DNA of 64,000 nucleotides. It comes from Komagataeibacter oboediens. GTDB lineage: Bacteria > Pseudomonadota > Alphaproteobacteria > Acetobacterales > Acetobacteraceae. Location: the NCBI RefSeq assembly GCF_003207815.1, contig NZ_NKTX01000001.1, positions 62,001-126,000 of the forward strand. The letters run 5' to 3'. The position numbers and the translations under genes are program-made. The notes below the pieces were generated by a model. The model was not told the origin of the DNA. It saw nothing but the letters and a program-made list of their open reading frames with translations, and ran no database searches. Below are positions 9,290-22,363 of the stretch, piece after piece. The stretch's first letter is position 1. Each line of letters begins with the position of its first letter.

Positions 9290-9377
9290 AAAGTCTTTGG
9301 GTGCCGCCTTCATTTTAAAAAGGCGACATTTTCCGAAACTTTTTGCAAAAAGCTTCGCCAAAAACTTTCATCATCTG
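9290..9377. repeat. Palindromic intergenic element, copy 2 (long form)
   Basis: About 88 bp between convergent alkB and eda. The left arm AAAGTCTTTGGGTGCCGCC pairs with the right arm GCCAAAAACTTT. Inner parts are a GCCGCCTT/AAAAAGGCG hairpin and a TTTTTGCAAAAA palindrome. Compared with copy 5 (48.2 kb) it is the same orientation and nearly the same length. Confidence 0.75.
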
Positions 9378-9421
9378 CCTGCATGTCCCGGCGGGGCTGG
9401 CCTGCCGGGTGTATGAAGGCG

Positions 9422-10036
9422 TCAGGCCGCGAGGGATGCAGCCTGCTTCGCGCGGGCCGTAATGGCCGCGACATCCGGCGTGCCTGCGGGCACCAGCCAT
9501 GATCCACCCACGCACAGGACGGACGGCAGGCCCAGCCAGTCCGCGGCCGTATCGGCCTTGATGCCGCCGGTAGGGCAGAAACGCGCCTGACCAAACGGGG
9601 CGGACAGGGCCTTCAGCGCCGGGATGCCGCCTGCGGCGGTAGCCGGGAAAAACTTGAAATGCGTCAGCCCAAGGTCCAGCCCGCGCATGATGTCGCTGGC
9701 ATTGGCCGTGCCGGGCAGCAGCGGGACTTCGCACGCATTCGCGGCATGGGCCACATTGGCGGTCAGGCCGGGGCTGACGATAAAGCGCGCGCCCGCGTCC
9801 ACCGAACTTTTCAGGTCATCGCCGTTCAGTACGGTGCCAGCGCCGACCACGGCGCCTTCCACCTTGGACATTTCGGCAATGACCTCCAGCGCGCATTCGG
9901 TGCGCAGGGTGACTTCCAGCGCGCGCAGGCCACCGGCCACAAGGGCCTCGGCCACCGGGCGGGCATGGGCGGGGTCGTGAATGACCAGCACCGGTATAAC
10001 CGGGGCAAGGGTCATGATGTCTTCAATGCGGGCCAT
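9422..10036 (-). CDS. eda: 2-dehydro-3-deoxy-6-phosphogluconate (KDPG) aldolase
   Basis: 204 residues. It cleaves KDPG to pyruvate and glyceraldehyde-3-phosphate, the last step specific to the Entner-Doudoroff pathway. The TIM-barrel signature is intact: EVTLRT with the general-base Glu at 41, GAGTV, FIVSPG, and FKFFPA with the Schiff-base Lys at 128, followed by PTGGI and GGSWL. It lies 45 bp downstream of edd on the same strand, so the two form the usual edd-eda operon. The palindromic element beyond its stop probably ends the transcript. Confidence 0.96.
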   Translation of the reverse strand: MARIEDIMTLAPVIPVLVIHDPAHARPVAEALVAGGLRALEVTLRTECALEVIAEMSKVEGAVVGAGTVLNGDDLKSSVDAGARFIVSPGLTANVAHAANACEVPLLPGTANASDIMRGLDLGLTHFKFFPATAAGGIPALKALSAPFGQARFCPTGGIKADTAADWLGLPSVLCVGGSWLVPAGTPDVAAITARAKQAASLAA

Positions 10037-10081
10037 GTCAGCCTTCCTTTTTCACAACGGTTCGCGGCGCGTGCGCCGGGG

Positions 10082-11920
10082 TCAGGCGTCTTCTTGTGCG
10101 GCCATGTGGTCCATGGAGGCAAGGATGGCCGATGCCCCCTGTTCGGGCATGTCCACATTCCCGCGCATGAGCGCGAACAATTCGCGCCCCGTGCCGAACT
10201 GCGGCGCGGGCGGACGGGAGGGGGTACGGTTCGCCAGCTCGGTGGCTGAAACCAGTGTCTCGACGCTGCCCGTCCGGGCGCATACACGCACGACATCCCC
10301 GTCACGCAGCAGCGACAGCGGCCCGCCGACATAGGCTTCGGGACCGATATGGATGGCGGCGGGCACCTTGCCGCTGGCACCCGACATGCGGCCATCGGTC
10401 ACCAGGGCCACCTTGTGCCCCCGGTCCTGCAGCACCGCCAGCGTGGGCGTCAGCTTGTGCAGTTCGGGCATGCCATTGGCGGCGGGGCCCTGGAAGCGCA
10501 CGACAACCACCACGTCCCGGTCCAGCCTGCCATCACGGAAGGCTTTCAGCACGTCTTCCTGATGGTCGAACACGGCGGCCGGGGCCTCGATCGTCCAACG
10601 TTCGGGGGCGACGGAACTGGTCTTGTAAATGCCGCGTCCCAGGTTGCCTTCCATCACCTTCATGCCGCCATCGGCACGGAAGGGGTTGGCCGGTGCGCGC
10701 AGGATGGTGTCGTCGGTGGACGGACCGGCGTCTTCCCATGTCAATGCGTCATCGTGCATGCAGGGCTTCTTGCGGTATTCGGCAAAGCCGCCACGGGCCA
10801 CGGTCATGATATCGGGATGCAGCAGTCCCGCATCCAGCAGCGAACCGATCAGGCTGGGCATGCCACCCACGGCGTGGAAGGCGTTCACGTCCTCGGACCC
10901 GTTGGGATAGACACGGGTCAGCTGCGGCACGATGGAGGACAGCTGGTCCAGGTCGTTCCAGTCGATCACGATCCCCGCCGCCCGCGCCATGGCCGGCAGG
11001 TGGATGGCAAGGTTGGTGGAACCGCCCGTAGCCAGCAGGCCCACGGCGGCATTGACGATGGCGCGTTCATCCACGCACAGGCCCAGCGGACGGTAGTCGT
11101 CGCCACGCGCCCCGATCTCGTTCAGCCGGTGGATGGCGGCACGTGTCAGTTCCTGCCGCAGCTTTGTGTTGGGCGGCACGAAGGATGAGCCGGGCAGGTG
11201 CAGCCCCATCACTTCCATCAGCATCTGGTTGGTGTTGGCCGTGCCATAGAAGGTGCAGGTGCCCGCCGCATGGTAGGAATCGGATTCCGCATCCATCAGG
11301 CGGTCCTTGCCCACCTTGCCTTCGGCATAAAGCTGGCGGATGCGCTGCTTCTCGCTATTGGGCAGGCCTGAGGGCATCGGGCCGGACGGGATCAGGATGG
11401 CGGGCAGGTGGCCAAAGCGCAGGGCGCCGATCAGCAGGCCGGGCACGATCTTGTCACAGATGCCCAGCATCGCGACCCCTTCATACATGCCGTGGCTCAG
11501 CCCTACCGCCGTGGACATGGCGATCACGTCCCGGCTGAACAGGGAAATTTCCATGCCCGGCTGTCCCTGCGTCACGCCGTCGCACATGGCGGGCGTCGCC
11601 CCCGCCACCTGTGCCGTGCCGCCTGCTTCGCGCGCGAACAGCTTGATCTGGTCCGGGTAACGGCCATAGGGCTGATGGGCGGACAGCATGTCGTTGTAGG
11701 ACGTGATGATCCCGATATTCATGCCGCGTGCCGAACGCAGGCCCGCCTTGTCATCCCCGGATGCCGCGATGGCATGGGCCAGATTGCCGCAGGCCAGACG
11801 GGGGCGGCTGATGCCGTTTTCACGCTCACGCGCGATCAGTTCCAGATACGCCTTGCGGGTGCGGGCCGAACGGGAAATGACCCGTTCGGTCACGGCGGTC
11901 AGGACGGGATGCAGGGTCAT
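10082..11920 (-). CDS. edd: Phosphogluconate dehydratase
   Basis: 612 residues, the normal Edd length. The IlvD/Edd-family dehydratase uses a [4Fe-4S] cluster to convert 6-phosphogluconate to KDPG. Family blocks seen are [33 protein letters not shown] (cluster Cys), [17 protein letters not shown] (cluster Cys), [16 protein letters not shown] and [18 protein letters not shown]. With eda it supplies the Entner-Doudoroff route, the main phosphorylative sugar pathway in many acetic acid bacteria. The upstream ~470 bp region is AT-rich and probably contains its promoter. Confidence 0.97.
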   Translation of the reverse strand: MTLHPVLTAVTERVISRSARTRKAYLELIARERENGISRPRLACGNLAHAIAASGDDKAGLRSARGMNIGIITSYNDMLSAHQPYGRYPDQIKLFAREAGGTAQVAGATPAMCDGVTQGQPGMEISLFSRDVIAMSTAVGLSHGMYEGVAMLGICDKIVPGLLIGALRFGHLPAILIPSGPMPSGLPNSEKQRIRQLYAEGKVGKDRLMDAESDSYHAAGTCTFYGTANTNQMLMEVMGLHLPGSSFVPPNTKLRQELTRAAIHRLNEIGARGDDYRPLGLCVDERAIVNAAVGLLATGGSTNLAIHLPAMARAAGIVIDWNDLDQLSSIVPQLTRVYPNGSEDVNAFHAVGGMPSLIGSLLDAGLLHPDIMTVARGGFAEYRKKPCMHDDALTWEDAGPSTDDTILRAPANPFRADGGMKVMEGNLGRGIYKTSSVAPERWTIEAPAAVFDHQEDVLKAFRDGRLDRDVVVVVRFQGPAANGMPELHKLTPTLAVLQDRGHKVALVTDGRMSGASGKVPAAIHIGPEAYVGGPLSLLRDGDVVRVCARTGSVETLVSATELANRTPSRPPAPQFGTGRELFALMRGNVDMPEQGASAILASMDHMAAQEDA

Positions 11921-12389
11921 GGACTCTCACAGACATTGGTAAGCCTGCCCATACATGCGGGGCGGGCGCGTTCGCCATCCATTGCACCGGCAACGATAGC
12001 GGGTTTAAAAGCGGCCGGAATGTGCGAATATCCTGTAACCGCATGGCGAAGGGTCATTTATTTGAAAAAATAGGCCAAGAGCAAGACATAAAATTATAAA
12101 ATTAATCACAAATAGATAACTTAATTATTAAATCGAACATTCATAAACCTGCTGCATGGGTTGCAGGTTCCCGTTATCCCTTATGGCAGGCTGGATTCAG
12201 GCTGCGATTTTCCCATGCATTTGCCGCCTGGGCAGGCCATAAATCATTCTATTTCAATATTTTGGGCTATAGATGTCCCCGGTTCGCATACCCACGCGCG
12301 AACGCACCCGCCCCGGTAACCGATGCCCGGACAGAAGACATGACCCCAAGGGGGAATGGCAGCATTGTATGAAAGGGGGAAGCAGGGAA
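11921..12389. other. Gene-free region between edd and tRNA-Lys, with an AT-rich core
   Basis: No convincing ORF on either strand. Positions ~12050-12150 are strikingly AT-rich against the GC-rich background, with runs such as TAAAATTATAAAATTAATC. An ACCTGC...GCAGGT inverted repeat lies near 12150. The edd promoter and any operator probably lie here. I found no duplicated tRNA 3' end, which would have marked an integration remnant. Confidence 0.5.
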
Positions 12390-12465
12390 TGGTGAGCCGG
12401 GTGGGGTTCGAACCCACGACCATTCGATTAAAAGTCGAATGCTCTACCGACTGAGCTACCGGCTC
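12390..12465 (-). tRNA. tRNA-Lys (anticodon TTT)
   Basis: 76 nt with the CCA encoded. Reading the minus strand, the acceptor stem GAGCCGG pairs with CCGGCTC and is followed by ACCA. The D arm is AGCTCAGTCGGTAGAGC. The anticodon arm has loop CTTTTAA, giving anticodon UUU. The T arm contains GTTCGAACC. All four arms fold without mismatch in the acceptor stem. Confidence 0.98.
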
Positions 12466-12601
12466 ACATCACCTGTATGAAGGGGCCAGCAACAGGGAAA
12501 AACCCGTGATGCGACGCCTTGGGCAGGTCTCTAAACATCCCCGGCGGGGGTGTCAACCTGTGCATGGCACGATCAGGCCAGCAAAACATGCTGTCGTGCC
12601 A

Positions 12602-12629
12602 GCCACCTGCCTTCGTAAAGGCAGGTGGC
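12602..12629. terminator. Strong hairpin downstream of ppiB (possible terminator)
   Basis: Perfect 12-bp stem GCCACCTGCCTT / AAGGCAGGTGGC with a 4-base loop, about 60 bp past the ppiB stop. No T-run follows on either strand, so the terminator role is inferred. Confidence 0.5.
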
Positions 12630-12690
12630 CGGATACAGGCCACTGACCGGGCAGGACGCCAAGGGGCGCCTGTCCGGTCATGGGTATCAA

Positions 12691-13182
12691 TCAGGCTTCA
12701 GCGTCAGCAGGGCGCATCTTGATGATACGGTCGGGTTCCTGAACCATGCCGCTCTGGCCCGCGCCGCGCTTGATCTGGTCGATGTGGTCCATGCCTTCGA
12801 TCACCTGGCCCACGATGGTGTACTGGCCATCAAGGTGCGGGGAGGGCTCGAACATGATGAAGAACTGGCTGTTCGCGCTGTCGGGGTTCATGGTGCGCGC
12901 CATGCCGACCGTGCCGCGTTCGAACTTGGCCTTATTGGTGAATTCGGCCTTCAGGTCCGGCAGCTTGCTGCCCGACGTACCGGTGCCCGTCGGGTCGCCG
13001 CCCTGCGCCATGAAGCCGTGGATCACGCGATGGAAGGGAGTATTGTCGTAAAACCCTTCCGCCGCCAGCGTGCGGATACGCTCGGCCGCAAGCGGGGCAA
13101 TGTCGGGACGCAGGCGGATCACCACCCGCCCTGTCTTGAGATCCATGTTGATCAGGTCGGACTTGTTTTCTGTAGCAGACAT
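12691..13182 (-). CDS. ppiB: Peptidyl-prolyl cis-trans isomerase, cyclophilin type
   Basis: 163 residues with the complete bacterial cyclophilin core: FHRVIHGFMAQGGDPTGTG, GTVGMART, SANSQFFI and LDGQYTIVGQV. The catalytic Arg (FHR) and the FMAQGG pocket are present. There is no signal peptide, so this is the cytoplasmic form. It catalyses proline isomerisation during folding. It follows coaD on the same strand with a 66-bp gap, so it may belong to the gyrA-coaD-ppiB transcript. Confidence 0.93.
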   Translation of the reverse strand: MSATENKSDLINMDLKTGRVVIRLRPDIAPLAAERIRTLAAEGFYDNTPFHRVIHGFMAQGGDPTGTGTSGSKLPDLKAEFTNKAKFERGTVGMARTMNPDSANSQFFIMFEPSPHLDGQYTIVGQVIEGMDHIDQIKRGAGQSGMVQEPDRIIKMRPADAEA

Positions 13183-13248
13183 TGTGATCCGTTTCGTAAA
13201 GTGAAGGGGGTGGAAGAACGGGACCGGTCCATGTGGTCCCGGTCTATC

Positions 13249-13753
13249 TCAGCCACGCAGGCGGCTCAGGATATGCCTGCGGGTAAAGGGGGGGACAAAA
13301 CCGGAAATGTCCCCATCCAGCCGGGCGATTTCCTTGACCAGCCGGGAGGAGATGTACTGATGCCCCTCCCGCGCCATCAGGAACAGCGCGTCAATGTCCG
13401 GTGCCATATGCTGGTTCATACCAAACATCTGGTTCTCGTATTCAAAATCTGCAACCGCCCGCAGCCCGCGAATGATTGCATGCGCCCCATGCGTACGGGC
13501 CGCATGCACCACCAGCCCGGTAAAACCGACCACGGTAATGGGGATGGCGCGCCCGGCATTCAGCGGTTCGATGTCGGTGCGCAGGCACACAAGCCGTTCC
13601 TCCAGCGGGAGGAGGGGGTGCTTGTCACGGTTTTCCGCAACCCCGATCACCAGCCGGTCTACCAGCCCCGCCGCACGTTCGATGATATCCATGTGGCCAC
13701 TGGTCACAGGATCGAACGTGCCGGGGTAGAACCCCGTGCGCAGGGTCGTGGCC

Positions 13754-13761
<8 letters not shown>
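13249..13761 (-). CDS. coaD: Phosphopantetheine adenylyltransferase
   Basis: 170 residues from the ATG at 13761 (a directly preceding ATG at 13764 is equally in frame). Its start lies inside the last codons of gyrA. The nucleotidyltransferase signature [14 protein letters not shown] and the later FEYENQM and ISSRLVKE blocks are typical of CoaD. It transfers AMP to 4'-phosphopantetheine in coenzyme A synthesis. The first committed enzyme, CoaA, is encoded elsewhere in this window (49.8 kb). Overlap with gyrA implies coupled translation. Confidence 0.95.
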
Positions 13762-16552
<2,791 letters not shown>

Positions 16553-16712
16553 GGCAGTTCCGTCATGTCAGGGTTATCCACCCCCGTGGCCGTTTGGGCA
16601 CGCGGGTGGAACGGAAGGCAGGCATGGCGCAGGTCGCGGCCATCATGTCCCTGCGTGATGTATAGCATGGACCACCCCCGCAGCGAAGCGCCACGCGGGG
16701 GGCGGGACAGCG

Positions 16713-17270
16713 CTAGAACGGGATTTCGTCGTCCAGGTCGCTGCCGCCGGCGGGCGCATCCCAGCCGCCGCCATTACCGCCGCCGCCCGTGGCGGGGCGT
16801 TCGGTGCGCTGGGGCTGGCTTCGGGCGGGTGCACTGTAGCTGCCGCCACCGCTGCCGCCACCATAGCCACCGCCATAACCGCCACCCATGTCGTCGCCAC
16901 CACCGGCGTCACCGCCACGGTTGCTGTCCAGCAGGACAAGGTCGCCACGGAAGCGGTCCACCACCACTTCGGTCGTGTACCGGTCCTGGCCGCTCTGGTC
17001 GGTCCATTTGCGGGTCTGCAGCGAACCTTCCAGATAGACCTTGCGGCCCTTGCGCAGGAAACGTTCGGCCACGTCACCAATGCGTTCGTTGAAGATGACG
17101 ACACGGTGCCATTCCGTGCGTTCGCGCCGTTCGCCCGACGCGCGGTCATTCCATGTATCGCTTGTGGCCAATGTCAGCGAGACGATCTTCGCCCCGCTCT
17201 GGCTGGTGCGGACTTCGGGGTCCTTGCCCAGATTGCCCACCAGAATGACCTTGTTGACGCTGCCCGCCAT
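16713..17270 (-). CDS. ssb: Single-stranded DNA-binding protein
   Basis: 185 residues from the ATG at 17270; the longer open frame upstream is not supported. The OB-fold domain (residues 1-~110) starts [21 protein letters not shown] and includes TEWHRVVIF and [18 protein letters not shown] Gly-rich flexible linker follows and ends with the acidic tip DDEIPF, which docks repair and replication partners. It binds ssDNA as a tetramer. It diverges from uvrA, a common and SOS-linked arrangement in proteobacteria. Confidence 0.97.
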   Translation of the reverse strand: MAGSVNKVILVGNLGKDPEVRTSQSGAKIVSLTLATSDTWNDRASGERRERTEWHRVVIFNERIGDVAERFLRKGRKVYLEGSLQTRKWTDQSGQDRYTTEVVVDRFRGDLVLLDSNRGGDAGGGDDMGGGYGGGYGGGSGGGSYSAPARSQPQRTERPATGGGGNGGGWDAPAGGSDLDDEIPF

Positions 17271-17583
17271 ATGCTGTCCTGCTGCAGTTCGAGTATGGGA
17301 CCGGCGGGGCTGAACCGCCACCGGCTGCCGCCACACATCGCCGGACGGCGACAGTGGCGGAATAGATGCGGCGATCTTACCGGATGGCCGCACAAAATGC
17401 GAGTGTGCGGACGATGTCGCCATCAACCCCGGGGCAGGTCGCCAGATGGGGCGGGTGCGCCGCGTTGTCCGGGTCGCCATGGTGCGGCCCTTGTCGGAAT
17501 GGACCGTCAGGACCAGATATGGGGTGGCCCGAAATGGCGGCCGGTATCCGCTTTCCCTTACGGGAACGGAACAGGGAGAGTTC
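17271..17583. promoter_or_regulatory. Divergent ssb-uvrA intergenic region
   Basis: 313 bp with no convincing gene. It must carry promoters for both ssb and uvrA. A GAAC-N7-GTTC inverted pair (~17569-17583) overlaps the uvrA ribosome-binding site. This is not the alphaproteobacterial LexA consensus, a GTTC-N7-GTTC direct repeat, so SOS control is not shown. Confidence 0.4.
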
Positions 17584-20500
17584 ATGAGCGTTTCTTCGCG
17601 TCCGGAACAGGTTCCGGCGGCACAGCATGTCAGCCCGCAATCCATCCGTGTGCGCGGGGCACGGGCGCATAACCTGAAAAATGTCGATATCGACATACCG
17701 CGTGATGCGTTGACGGTCATGACCGGCCTGTCGGGATCGGGCAAGTCGTCACTGGCGTTCGACACCGTCTATGCCGAAGGGCAGCGGCGGTATGTGGAAA
17801 GCCTGTCGGCCTACGCGCGGCAGTTCCTGGAACTGATGGGCAAGCCCGATGTCGATTCGATCGAGGGGCTGTCGCCCGCGATTTCCATCGAGCAGAAGAC
17901 GACATCGAAGAATCCCCGCTCCACCGTCGGTACCGTTACCGAGGTGCATGACTACATGCGCCTGCTGTGGGCGCGCGCGGGCGTGCCGTATTCCCCCGCC
18001 ACCGGCCTGCCGATCGAGGCGCAGACGATCAGCCAGATGGTCGATCGCGTCATGGCAATGCCCGAGGGCACGCGCCTCATGCTGCTTGCCCCGGTACTGC
18101 GCGACCGCAAGGGGGAATGCAAAAAGGAACTGGCCGAACTCCAGCGCAAGGGCTTCACCCGCGTGAAGGTGGACGGCACGCTGTATACTATTGACGAGGT
18201 GCCCGAACTCAACCGCCGTCTGCGCCATACGGTCGAGGCAGTGGTGGACCGCATCGTGGTCAAGGAAGGCATCGAAAGCCGCCTTGCCGACAGTTTCGAG
18301 ACAGCGCTCGGCCTGTCCGACGGGCTGGTCTATGCGGAAGAGGTGGTGAAAAACCTGCCTGAGGGGGAAGAGGCCCCGCGCACGGTGTTTTCCTCGCGCT
18401 TTGCCTGCCCGGTCAGCGGTTTTACGCTGGAGGAGGTCGAACCCCGCCTGTTTTCCTTCAACGCGCCGCAGGGCGCGTGCCCGGCCTGTGATGGTATCGG
18501 GCAGGAGACATTTTTCGATCCCCGTCTGATCGTGCCCGACGAATCGCTCTCGCTGGCGGGCGGGGCCATCGCCCCGTGGCGTAACAGCCAGAGCCCCTAT
18601 TACACCCAGACGCTGGCCTCCATCGCGAAGCATTATGGCGTATCGATGGATACGCCGTGGGAGGATCTGCCCGAAGGCGTGCGCGATGTGATCCTGGAGG
18701 GGGGGAAGGACCCGATCGAGTTTACCTACCGCGACGACCGCCGCGCCTACAGCCTGACCAAACCGTTCGAGGGCGTGGTCAGGAACCTGCGCCGCCGCAT
18801 GGCGGAAACCGACAGCGTATGGGTGCGTGAGGAACTGTCGCGCTACCAGTCCGAAAAGCCCTGCCATGTCTGCGATGGCGCGCGCCTGCGGCCCGAAGCC
18901 CTGTCGGTGAAGGTTGCGGGGCTGAACATTGCGCAGGCCTCTGACATGCCCATCCGCCGGGCGCTGGACTGGTTCGGCACGGTGGAGGCGACGCTGACGC
19001 CGCAGCGCGCCGAGATCGCACACCGCATATTGCGTGAAATCCTTGACCGCCTGCGTTTTCTTGATGACGTGGGGCTGGATTACCTGACGCTGTCACGCGG
19101 GTCGGCCACGCTGTCGGGCGGCGAAAGCCAGCGCATCCGGCTGGCCAGCCAGATCGGGTCGGGGCTGACAGGCGTGCTGTATGTACTCGACGAACCCTCC
19201 ATTGGGTTGCACCAGCGCGACAATGAACGTCTGCTGGGTACGCTGGACCGGCTGAAGAAGCTGGGCAACACCCTGATCGTGGTCGAGCATGACGAGGACG
19301 CGATCCGCGCCGCCGACTGGCTGATCGACATGGGGCCGGGTGCCGGCGTGAATGGCGGCACGGTCGTGGCTGCGGGTACGCCGCAGGAAGTGGCCGAAAA
19401 TCCCAACAGCCTGACGGGCGCCTACCTGTCGGGGCGCAAATGCATTCCCGTGCCGGAAAAGCGCCGGAAGATCGACCCGAAGCGCGAACTGGTGCTGCGT
19501 GGGGCGACGGGCAACAACCTGAAGGACGTGACGGCCCGGTTCCCGCTGGGCACGTTCACCTGCGTGACCGGGGTGTCGGGCGGCGGCAAGTCCACGCTGG
19601 TGATCGACACGCTGTACAAGGCCCTGTCGCGCAGGCTTATGGGATCAGGCCAGAACCCGGCCCCCTATGCGGCGATCGACGGGCTGGACCAGCTCGACAA
19701 GATCATCGACATCGACCAGTCGCCCATTGGCCGTACGCCGCGTTCCAACCCTGCGACCTATACCGACCTGTTCGGCCCCATCCGCGACTGGTTTGCCGAA
19801 CTGCCCGAAAGCAAGGCGCGGGGGTACAAGCCCGGACGCTTTTCCTTCAACGTCAAGGGCGGGCGATGCGAAGCGTGCCAGGGCGACGGTGTGCTGAAGA
19901 TCGAGATGCACTTCCTGCCCGATGTGTTCGTGACCTGCGACACCTGCAAGGGGGCCCGCTACAACCGCGAGACGCTGGATGTGAAGTTCCGGGGCAAGTC
20001 GATTGCCGACGTGCTGGCCATGTCGGTGGATGAGGCGCTGCCCTATTTCTCCGCCGTGCCGCGTATCCGCGACCGGCTGGCCATACTGCAGAAGGTGGGG
20101 CTGGGCTATGTCGCCCTCGGCCAGCAGGCCACCACCCTGTCGGGGGGCGAGGCGCAGCGCGTGAAGCTGTCCAAGGAACTGGCGCGCCGGGCCACGGGTC
20201 GTACGCTCTATATCCTCGATGAACCGACCACCGGGCTGCATACCGAAGACGTGCGCAAGCTGCTGGAGGTGCTGCACGCGCTGGTGGACCAGGGCAACAC
20301 CGTCGTGGTGATCGAGCATAACCTGGAGGTCATCAAGACCGCCGACTGGGTGATCGACATGGGACCGGAGGGTGGTGACGGTGGTGGCCGGATCGTGGCC
20401 TGCGGCACGCCTGAACAGGTGGCCGCCAGTCCCGACAGCCATACGGGCCGATTCCTGCGTCCACTGCTGGAACACAGGCCGCTGGTGCCGGTTCCCGAAC

Positions 20501-20622
20501 CGGTGGAAAAGCCTGCGGGCAAGGGCAGGGCACGCGGCAAAAAAGCCACAGTGGCCAAAGGGCCGGACAGTTCCAGAAATGGTGGGAAACTGGCGAAAGC
20601 GAAGCGGAAACCCGCAAAATAG
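17584..20622 (+). CDS. uvrA: Excinuclease ABC subunit A
   Basis: 1012 residues from the ATG at 17584, with GGGAGAG six bases upstream. This is the damage-recognition ATPase of nucleotide excision repair. Two ABC modules are complete: Walker [10 protein letters not shown] and GVSGGGKST, signatures [12 protein letters not shown] and [11 protein letters not shown], and Walker B LDEPS/LDEPT. Zinc-module cysteines are visible as [25 protein letters not shown] and CDTCKGARY. The last ~40 residues form a Lys/Arg/Ala-rich tail beyond the usual end of the family, possibly an extra DNA-binding extension. Confidence 0.98.
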   Translation: MSVSSRPEQVPAAQHVSPQSIRVRGARAHNLKNVDIDIPRDALTVMTGLSGSGKSSLAFDTVYAEGQRRYVESLSAYARQFLELMGKPDVDSIEGLSPAISIEQKTTSKNPRSTVGTVTEVHDYMRLLWARAGVPYSPATGLPIEAQTISQMVDRVMAMPEGTRLMLLAPVLRDRKGECKKELAELQRKGFTRVKVDGTLYTIDEVPELNRRLRHTVEAVVDRIVVKEGIESRLADSFETALGLSDGLVYAEEVVKNLPEGEEAPRTVFSSRFACPVSGFTLEEVEPRLFSFNAPQGACPACDGIGQETFFDPRLIVPDESLSLAGGAIAPWRNSQSPYYTQTLASIAKHYGVSMDTPWEDLPEGVRDVILEGGKDPIEFTYRDDRRAYSLTKPFEGVVRNLRRRMAETDSVWVREELSRYQSEKPCHVCDGARLRPEALSVKVAGLNIAQASDMPIRRALDWFGTVEATLTPQRAEIAHRILREILDRLRFLDDVGLDYLTLSRGSATLSGGESQRIRLASQIGSGLTGVLYVLDEPSIGLHQRDNERLLGTLDRLKKLGNTLIVVEHDEDAIRAADWLIDMGPGAGVNGGTVVAAGTPQEVAENPNSLTGAYLSGRKCIPVPEKRRKIDPKRELVLRGATGNNLKDVTARFPLGTFTCVTGVSGGGKSTLVIDTLYKALSRRLMGSGQNPAPYAAIDGLDQLDKIIDIDQSPIGRTPRSNPATYTDLFGPIRDWFAELPESKARGYKPGRFSFNVKGGRCEACQGDGVLKIEMHFLPDVFVTCDTCKGARYNRETLDVKFRGKSIADVLAMSVDEALPYFSAVPRIRDRLAILQKVGLGYVALGQQATTLSGGEAQRVKLSKELARRATGRTLYILDEPTTGLHTEDVRKLLEVLHALVDQGNTVVVIEHNLEVIKTADWVIDMGPEGGDGGGRIVACGTPEQVAASPDSHTGRFLRPLLEHRPLVPVPEPVEKPAGKGRARGKKATVAKGPDSSRNGGKLAKAKRKPAK

Positions 20623-20664
20623 ACGCGACTTTGCGCGGATGGGGCCGGTGGGTATGCAAAAAAC

Positions 20665-20683
20665 TTTTCGCAGGCTGCGAAAA
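20665..20683. repeat. Short hairpin after uvrA, weakly related to the intergenic palindrome
   Basis: Stem TTTTCGCA / TGCGAAAA with a 3-base loop, inside AAAAAACTTTT...AAAACACTT. The flanks resemble the CTTTTTGCAAAAAG part of the palindromic element family, but the similarity is short and may be chance. It could act as a terminator for uvrA. Confidence 0.4.
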
Positions 20684-20781
20684 ACACTTGCAACACGAGG
20701 CCCGCAGGCCCTATCAGCGCCTCTCTTGGCCCAAGGGGGCAATCTTGCCCAACAGGCTGTCTACTGGTTTGGGGGTACGTG

Positions 20782-21246
20782 ATGAACGCACTTGCTCAAC
20801 TGGGGATGGTCTCGGAACACCCGAGCGATAACCAGATCTCTTCAGCGCCGTTTTCGTCCGAGGACGACCGGAAAGATTACTTCGTCGAAAAAGACGGGAT
20901 GAAGTTTGCGGGAACGCATCTTCTTGTCGATCTTTGGGACGCCCGGAATCTTGATGATCCCGAGCAGATCGACCGTACCCTGTGCGAAGCCGCGGTGACG
21001 GCCGGGGCGACGATCCTGCACAGCCACTTCCACCACTTCACGCCCAATGGCGGCGTGTCGGGCGTGGTCGTGCTGGCGGAAAGCCATATCTCGATCCATA
21101 CATGGCCCGAGCGGAACTTTGCCGCCGTGGATATTTTCATGTGTGGGGCGTGTGATCCGCATCTTGCGATCCCCGTCATGCAGCGCCTGTTCCAGGCCGG
21201 TCGTATCGAGGTGGATGAACAGCGTCGCGGGCGCGTGCAGCTTTAA
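20782..21246 (+). CDS. speD: S-adenosylmethionine decarboxylase proenzyme
   Basis: 154 residues from the ATG at 20782 (a GTG directly precedes it). The proenzyme self-cleaves between E100 and S101 in LAESHISIHTWPE, turning Ser101 into the catalytic pyruvoyl group. H106 and C121 (FMCGACDPH) match the processing/catalytic His and Cys of the class 1B enzymes. A ~35-residue hydrophilic N-terminal extension precedes the conserved KFAGTHLLVDLW start. It supplies decarboxylated SAM to SpeE, encoded directly downstream after a hairpin. Confidence 0.96.
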   Translation: MNALAQLGMVSEHPSDNQISSAPFSSEDDRKDYFVEKDGMKFAGTHLLVDLWDARNLDDPEQIDRTLCEAAVTAGATILHSHFHHFTPNGGVSGVVVLAESHISIHTWPERNFAAVDIFMCGACDPHLAIPVMQRLFQAGRIEVDEQRRGRVQL

Positions 21247-21312
21247 CCGGCTGTGGCCGGGGCGTGCGGGTTCATGCCCCGGGGCATCTTTCACGAAAAA
21301 GAACAGAAGTGC

Positions 21313-21344
21313 CGGGCCGGATTGATTTCCGGCCCGCGCTTTTT
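21313..21344 (+). terminator. Intrinsic terminator or attenuator between speD and speE
   Basis: Nine-base-pair GC stem CGGGCCGGA / TCCGGCCCG followed by CGC and five T. It lies between two genes of one pathway, so it probably lowers read-through into speE rather than separating unrelated units. Confidence 0.8.
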
Positions 21345-21380
21345 CATGTGCATTGATTAGGACGGAAAAGGGGGATCGCA

Positions 21381-22241
21381 ATGTCCCGTGAGTGGATCAG
21401 CGAAGGTCTGTACGAAGGCTGGCGGCAGGAACTGCGTGTGGACCGGATGCTGGCGCGCAGGAAAAGCGCGTTTCAGGATATCGCCGTGTTCGAGAACGTC
21501 GATCTCGGTCGCGTGCTGATGCTTGATGGCGTGGTCCAGATCACGGAACGCGATGAGTTCGTCTATCAGGAAATGCTGACCCATGTACCCCTGCTGGAAC
21601 ATGGCGATGCGAAGCGCGTGCTGATCATTGGCGCGGGCGACGGCGGCGTGCTGCGGCGCGTGCTGGAACATAGCACCGTGGAAAAGGCCGTGATGGTCGA
21701 AATCGACGGGGACGTGATCGCGCTGTCGAAGGAATTCCTGCCCTCCATTGCGGGGGATGCCTGGAACGACCCGCGTGCCGACGTGATCGTGGGCGACGGG
21801 ATCGAATACGTGACCAACGCGGCGGATGGGTCGTTTGATGTCATCATCGTAGACAGCACCGATCCGATTGGCGTGGGCGAAGTGCTGTTTACCGATTCGT
21901 TCTACAGACACTGCGCGCGTATCCTGACGGCGAACGGCATTATCGTGAACCAGTGCGGCGTGCCGTTCATGCAGGCGGACGAACTGCGTGACACCAGCGC
22001 GCGGCGTGCGCAGTTCTTTGACCATGTTTCGGCCTATGTCGCCGCCGTTCCGACCTATGTTGGCGGGTTCATGACGCTGGGTGTCGCCGCCAAGGGGCGC
22101 GTGCCGGGCCAGCAGCCGGTCGATGTGATCCGCGCGCGCGCGCACAAAGCGGGCATTACGGGCACGCGGTACTGGACGCCGGAAATGCACGTCGCATCCT
22201 TTACCCTGCCGCCCTACATCGCGCAGAACCTGCCGCGCTGA
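21381..22241 (+). CDS. speE: Polyamine aminopropyltransferase (spermidine synthase)
   Basis: 286 residues, the usual length. It transfers the aminopropyl group from decarboxylated SAM to putrescine. Rossmann-fold motifs are LIIGAGDGGVLRRVL, MVEIDGDVI, VGDGIEYV and IIVDSTDPIGVGEVLF, with the catalytic Asp in the last one. An N-terminal beta domain carries DIAVFENVDLGRVLMLDG. An AAGGGGGAT ribosome-binding site precedes the ATG. Operon partner is speD, and a bidirectional terminator follows. Confidence 0.97.
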   Translation: MSREWISEGLYEGWRQELRVDRMLARRKSAFQDIAVFENVDLGRVLMLDGVVQITERDEFVYQEMLTHVPLLEHGDAKRVLIIGAGDGGVLRRVLEHSTVEKAVMVEIDGDVIALSKEFLPSIAGDAWNDPRADVIVGDGIEYVTNAADGSFDVIIVDSTDPIGVGEVLFTDSFYRHCARILTANGIIVNQCGVPFMQADELRDTSARRAQFFDHVSAYVAAVPTYVGGFMTLGVAAKGRVPGQQPVDVIRARAHKAGITGTRYWTPEMHVASFTLPPYIAQNLPR

Positions 22242-22310
22242 GCATAAGGGCCTTCCTGCCGCATCACCGACATATGCGGGGTGTGCCGTGGCAGGCTTCT
22301 GACGTTGTGT

Positions 22311-22347
22311 AAAAAAAGGCCGGGGAACATGATGTTCCCCGGCCTTT
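22311..22347. terminator. Bidirectional intrinsic terminator
   Basis: Stem GGCCGGGGAACAT / ATGTTCCCCGGCC flanked by an A-run on the left and TTT on the right, between convergent speE and the monooxygenase-like gene. It should serve both strands. Confidence 0.9.
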
Positions 22348-22363
22348 CTGCTATCTGCCGTAA

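Noticed and set aside
12340-12465. tRNA-Lys as an attachment site with an integrated island
   Set aside because: No integrase gene and no second copy of the tRNA 3' end were found nearby.
17569-17583. GAAC-N7-GTTC near the uvrA start as an SOS box
   Set aside because: It is an inverted repeat, whereas the alphaproteobacterial LexA site is a direct repeat GTTC-N7-GTTC; the flanking AGGGAGAG is simply the ribosome-binding site.
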